Made by a program: the position numbers and the translations under genes
The notes under the pieces: generated by a model
Seen by the model: the letters and a program-made list of their open reading frames with translations, nothing else
Databases searched by the model: none
Told to the model about the DNA's origin: nothing
Assembly: GCA_963971405.1 (NCBI GenBank)
Contig: OZ020489.1
Span: 682,001 to 746,000, forward strand
Length of the DNA stretch: 64,000 nucleotides
Origin: Psococerastis gibbosa
Taxonomy: Eukaryota; Arthropoda; Insecta; Psocodea; Psocidae
Reading direction: 5' to 3'
Part shown: in pieces, positions 61,492 through 64,000 of the stretch
Position numbering within the stretch: the first letter of the stretch is position 1
How the letters are laid out: each line of letters starts with the position of its first letter

Positions 61492-64000
61492 GGTTTTAAA
61501 AAGATATAGGTGTCTTAATTTTGCTTATTTTTGCTCATTGTATTGTACTTGACATTAAGCAATTGCTCCTGCGTGTTCATCGGTTTAAATGTTGCTAAAA
61601 AAAATTCATTCGACAAGAATAAAAAAAATAGCTATTTACTTATTTTATTTTTTTTAAAGGTCTTAAAAAGATATAGGTGTCTTAATTTTGCTTATTTAGG
61701 CTCACTGTATTGTGCTTAACATTGGCCACTTGCTCCTGCGTGTTCATCGGTGTAAGTGAAGCTACAAAAAATTCATTCGACAAGAATACGAAAAATAACT
61801 ATATAATTATTTTATTTTTTTTAAAGGTCTTGATATGACACGGGTGTCTTAAATTGGCTTATTTTGGCTCATTGTATTGTACTTAACATTGGCCACTTGC
61901 TCCTGCGTGTTCATCGGCTTAAATGTTGCTAAAAAAAATTCATTCGACAAGAATAAAAAAAATAGCTATTTACTTATTTTATTTTTTTAAAGGTCTTGAT
62001 ATGATAAGGGTGTCTTAATTTTGCTTATTTTGGCTCATTGTATTGAAATTAACATTGACCAATTGCTATTGGGTGTCCATCGGAGTAAATGTAGCTACAA
62101 AAAATTCATTCGACAAGAATAAGAAAAATAGCTATTTACTTATTTTTTTTTTTTTAAAGGTCTTAAAAAGATATAGGTGTCTTAATATTCCTTATTTAGG
62201 CTCATTGTATTGTACTTGACATTGAGCAATTGCTCCTGCGTGTTCATCGGTTTAAATGTTGCTAAAAAAAATTCATTCGACAAGAATAAAAAAAATAGCT
62301 ATTTACTTATTTTATTTTTTTTAAAGGTCTTGATATGACACGGGTGTCTTAATTTGGCTTATTATGGCTCATTGTATTGTAATTAACATTGAGCAATTGC
62401 TCCTGCGTGTTCATCGGTGTAAATGTAGCTAGAAAAAATTCATTCGACAAGAATTAGAAAAATAGCTATTTACTTATTTTATTTTTTTAAAGGTTTTAAA
62501 AAGATATAGGTGTCTTAATTTTGCTTTTTTTGGCTCAATGTATTGCACTTGACATTGAGCAATTGCTCCATCGTGTTCATCGGTGTAAATGTAGCTAAAA
62601 AAAATTCATTTGACAAGAATAAGAAAAATAGCTATTTACTTATTTTATTTTTTTTAAAGGTGTTAAAAAGATATAGGTGTCTTAATTTTGCTTATTTATG
62701 CTCATTGTATTGTACTTAACATCGGCCACTTGCTCCTTTGTGTTCATCGGTGTAAATGTAGCTACAAAAAATGCATTCGACAAGAATACGAAAAATAGCT
62801 ATATACTTATTTTATTTTTTTTAAAGGTCTTGATATGACACGGGTGTCTTAAATTGGCTTATTTTGGCTCATTGTATTGTAATTAACATTGAGCAATTGC
62901 TCCTGCGTGTTCATCGGTTTAAATGTTGCTAAAAAAAATTCATTCGAAAAGAATAAAAAAAATAGCTATTTACTTATTTTATTTTTTTAAAGGTCTTGAT
63001 ATGATAAGGGTGTCTTAATTTTGCTTATTTTGGCTCATTGTATTGAAATTAACCTTGAGCAATTGCTATTGCGTGTTCATCGGTGTAAATGTAGCTACAA
63101 AAAATTCATTCGACAAGAATAAGAAAAATAGCTATTTACTTATTTTATTTTTTTTAAAGGTTTTAGAAAGATATAGGTGTCTTAATTTTGCTTATTTTGG
63201 CTCAATGTATTGTACTTAACATTGAGCAATTGTTCCTGCGTGTTCATCGGTGTAAATGTAGCTAAAAAAAATTCATTCGACAAGAATAAGAAAAATAGCT
63301 ATTTACTTATTTTATTTTTTTAAAGGTTTTAAAAAGATATAGGTGTCTTAATTTTGCTTATTTTGGCTCATTGTATTGTACTTGACATTAAGCAATTGCT
63401 CCTGCGTGTTCATCGGTTTAAATGTTGCTAAAAAAAATTCACTCGACAAGAATAAAAAAAATAGCTATTTACTTATTTTATTTTTTTTAAAGGTCTTGAT
63501 ATGATAAGGGTGTCTTAATTTTGCTTATTTTGGCTCATTGTATTGTACTAAACATTGAACAATTGCTTCTGCGTGTTCATGGGTGTAAATGTAGCTAAAA
63601 AAAATTCATTCGACAAGAATAAGAAAAATAGCTATTTACTTATTTTATTTTTTTTAAAGGTCTTGATATGACAAGGGTGTCTTAATTTGGCTTATTATGG
63701 CTCAATGTATTGCACTTGACATTGAGCAATTGCTCCTGCGTGTTCATCTGTGTAAATGTAGCTAAAAAAAATTCATTCGACAAGAATAAGAAAAATAGCT
63801 ATTTACATATTTTATTTTTTTTAAAGGTCTTAAAAAGATATAGGTGTCTTAATTTTGCTTATTTAGGCTCACTGTATTGTACTTAACATCGGCCACTTGC
63901 TCTTGCGTGTTCATCGGTGTAAATGTAGCTACAAAAAATTCATTCGACAAGAATAAGAAAAATAGCTATTTACTTATTTTATTTTTTTAAGGGTCTTGAT
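61492..64000 (+). repeat. 17-mer HOR, third copy, J lost, cut by the window end
   Basis: Monomers start at 61492 N, 61659 O, 61826 P, 61992 Q, 62159 R, 62326 S, 62492 T, 62659 U, 62826 G, 62992 H, 63159 I, 63325 K, 63492 A, 63659 V, 63826 B* and 63992 (start of the next monomer, expected E). J is missing between I and K, and I ends with the short T-tract of J, so I and J fused. N lies 4499 bp (27 monomers) after the first copy. S has GCTAGAAAAAA near 62430. Confidence 0.92.

Larger units (their letters stand above)
1..64000 (+). repeat. Tandem satellite DNA array, about 166.6-bp monomer, whole window
   Basis: Every base can be placed in a head-to-tail monomer that runs from GGTCTTGATATGA or GGTTTTAAAAAG, through TGTCTTAATTTTGCTTATTTT, GGCTCATTGTATTG, an AACATTGAGCAATTGCTCC-like core, TGCGTGTTCATCGG and TGTAAATGTAGCT, then an A-tract, CATTCGACAAGAATAAG, AAATAGCTATTT and a T-tract. 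I placed 383 full copies, 165-169 bp each, plus a partial copy at 1-148 and one at 63992-64000. No copy is inverted and no unique or transposon sequence interrupts the array. Base composition is about 28% GC. The length is close to nucleosome repeat spacing and to many known centromeric satellites, so a centromeric or pericentromeric role is a reasonable inference. A subtelomeric or interstitial heterochromatic block is the alternative. The family itself is not one I recognise. Confidence 0.98.

Noticed and set aside
1-64000. CRISPR array
   Set aside because: Repeats are adjacent 166-bp units without unique spacers, and no cas gene is present. The variation between units is that of diverged satellite monomers.
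1-64000. Known alpha satellite or another named centromere satellite
   Set aside because: The length is similar to some of them, but I see no shared sequence words with primate alpha satellite and no proper CENP-B box, and I cannot match the monomer to any family I know.
1-64000. Telomeric or simple-repeat tracts, tRNA or rRNA genes
   Set aside because: No telomere-type hexamer or heptamer runs, no tRNA A/B box pair and no rRNA-like GC-rich stretch was found on either strand.

Overview
The whole 64 kb window is one uninterrupted tandem array of an AT-rich satellite DNA (about 28% GC, counted on one typical monomer). I delimited 383 complete monomers of 165-169 bp (mean about 166.6) plus a partial one at each end, all in the same head-to-tail orientation. 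I see no protein-coding gene, tRNA, rRNA, transposon, CRISPR array or unique-sequence island. The organism is a eukaryote with large satellite blocks. Nucleosome-sized monomers, a higher-order repeat (HOR) organisation and internal dyads make a centromeric or pericentromeric origin likely, but that is inference. I do not recognise the satellite and cannot name the species.

Monomers are counted from the GGT before CTT/TTT/GTT and fall into about 25 recurrent types. I label them by diagnostic words: A GAACAATTGCTTCTG; B CGGCCACTTGCTCTTG plus TATATAC; C GACGCGGG plus GTTCGTCGG; D TATTAAAATTAAC with a TTAAGGG end; E ACTTAACATTAAGC; F GATATTGG plus TTCAATCG; G GACACGGG plus TTCGAAAAG; H TATTGAAATTAAC plus CTATTGCG; I TTAGAAAG plus GTACTTAACATTGAGC; J GCTCGTTTTGG plus TCATCAGTG; J* GACACGGG plus GGCTTGTTTTGG; K GACATTAAGC plus TTCACTCG; L CGGTTTTAAATG; M GTGTCTCAATTTGG; N K-like with TTCATTCG; O GTAAGTGAAGC; P CGGCTTAAATG; Q CTATTGGGTGTCC; R CTTAAAAAG plus GACATTGAGC; S TTATTATGG plus GAATTAG; T GCACTTGAC plus CATTTGAC; U CTCCTTTGTG; V GACAAGGG plus TTACATA; B* a B start with a D end; X CTCCTGCGTGTTCATTGG; M/S an M start with an S tail.

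Layout. From 1 to about 7.6 kb an 11-mer HOR (A to K, 1831 bp) dominates, in two alternating subtypes (alpha, beta), so the real period there is 22 monomers. From 7.6 to 21.9 kb, 3-mer repeats (J* L M, 502 bp), the seven-monomer O-U block and A-K remnants are shuffled together. From 21.9 to 26.8 kb alpha-beta 11-mers return. About 5.9 kb (14.5-20.5 kb) recurs at 25.8-31.8 kb, 68 monomers downstream. From about 32 kb to the end a second sequence layer appears: the O-U blocks there carry a linked set of diagnostic changes missing from the three earlier copies. The region 39-44 kb holds a recent 13-monomer tandem duplication. From 57 kb to the end a 17-mer HOR (N O P Q R S T U G H I J K A V B* E) runs in tandem, with one large and one single-monomer deletion.

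The many hybrid monomers (5' part of one type, 3' part of another) are the breakpoints of in-register unequal exchange or gene conversion, which appear to have built the array. There is no gene cooperation to describe. Any function would be chromosomal: nucleosome positioning, dyads, or a weak CENP-B-box-like motif. Short open frames of 60-88 codons recur only because a few monomer pairs lack stops in one frame.
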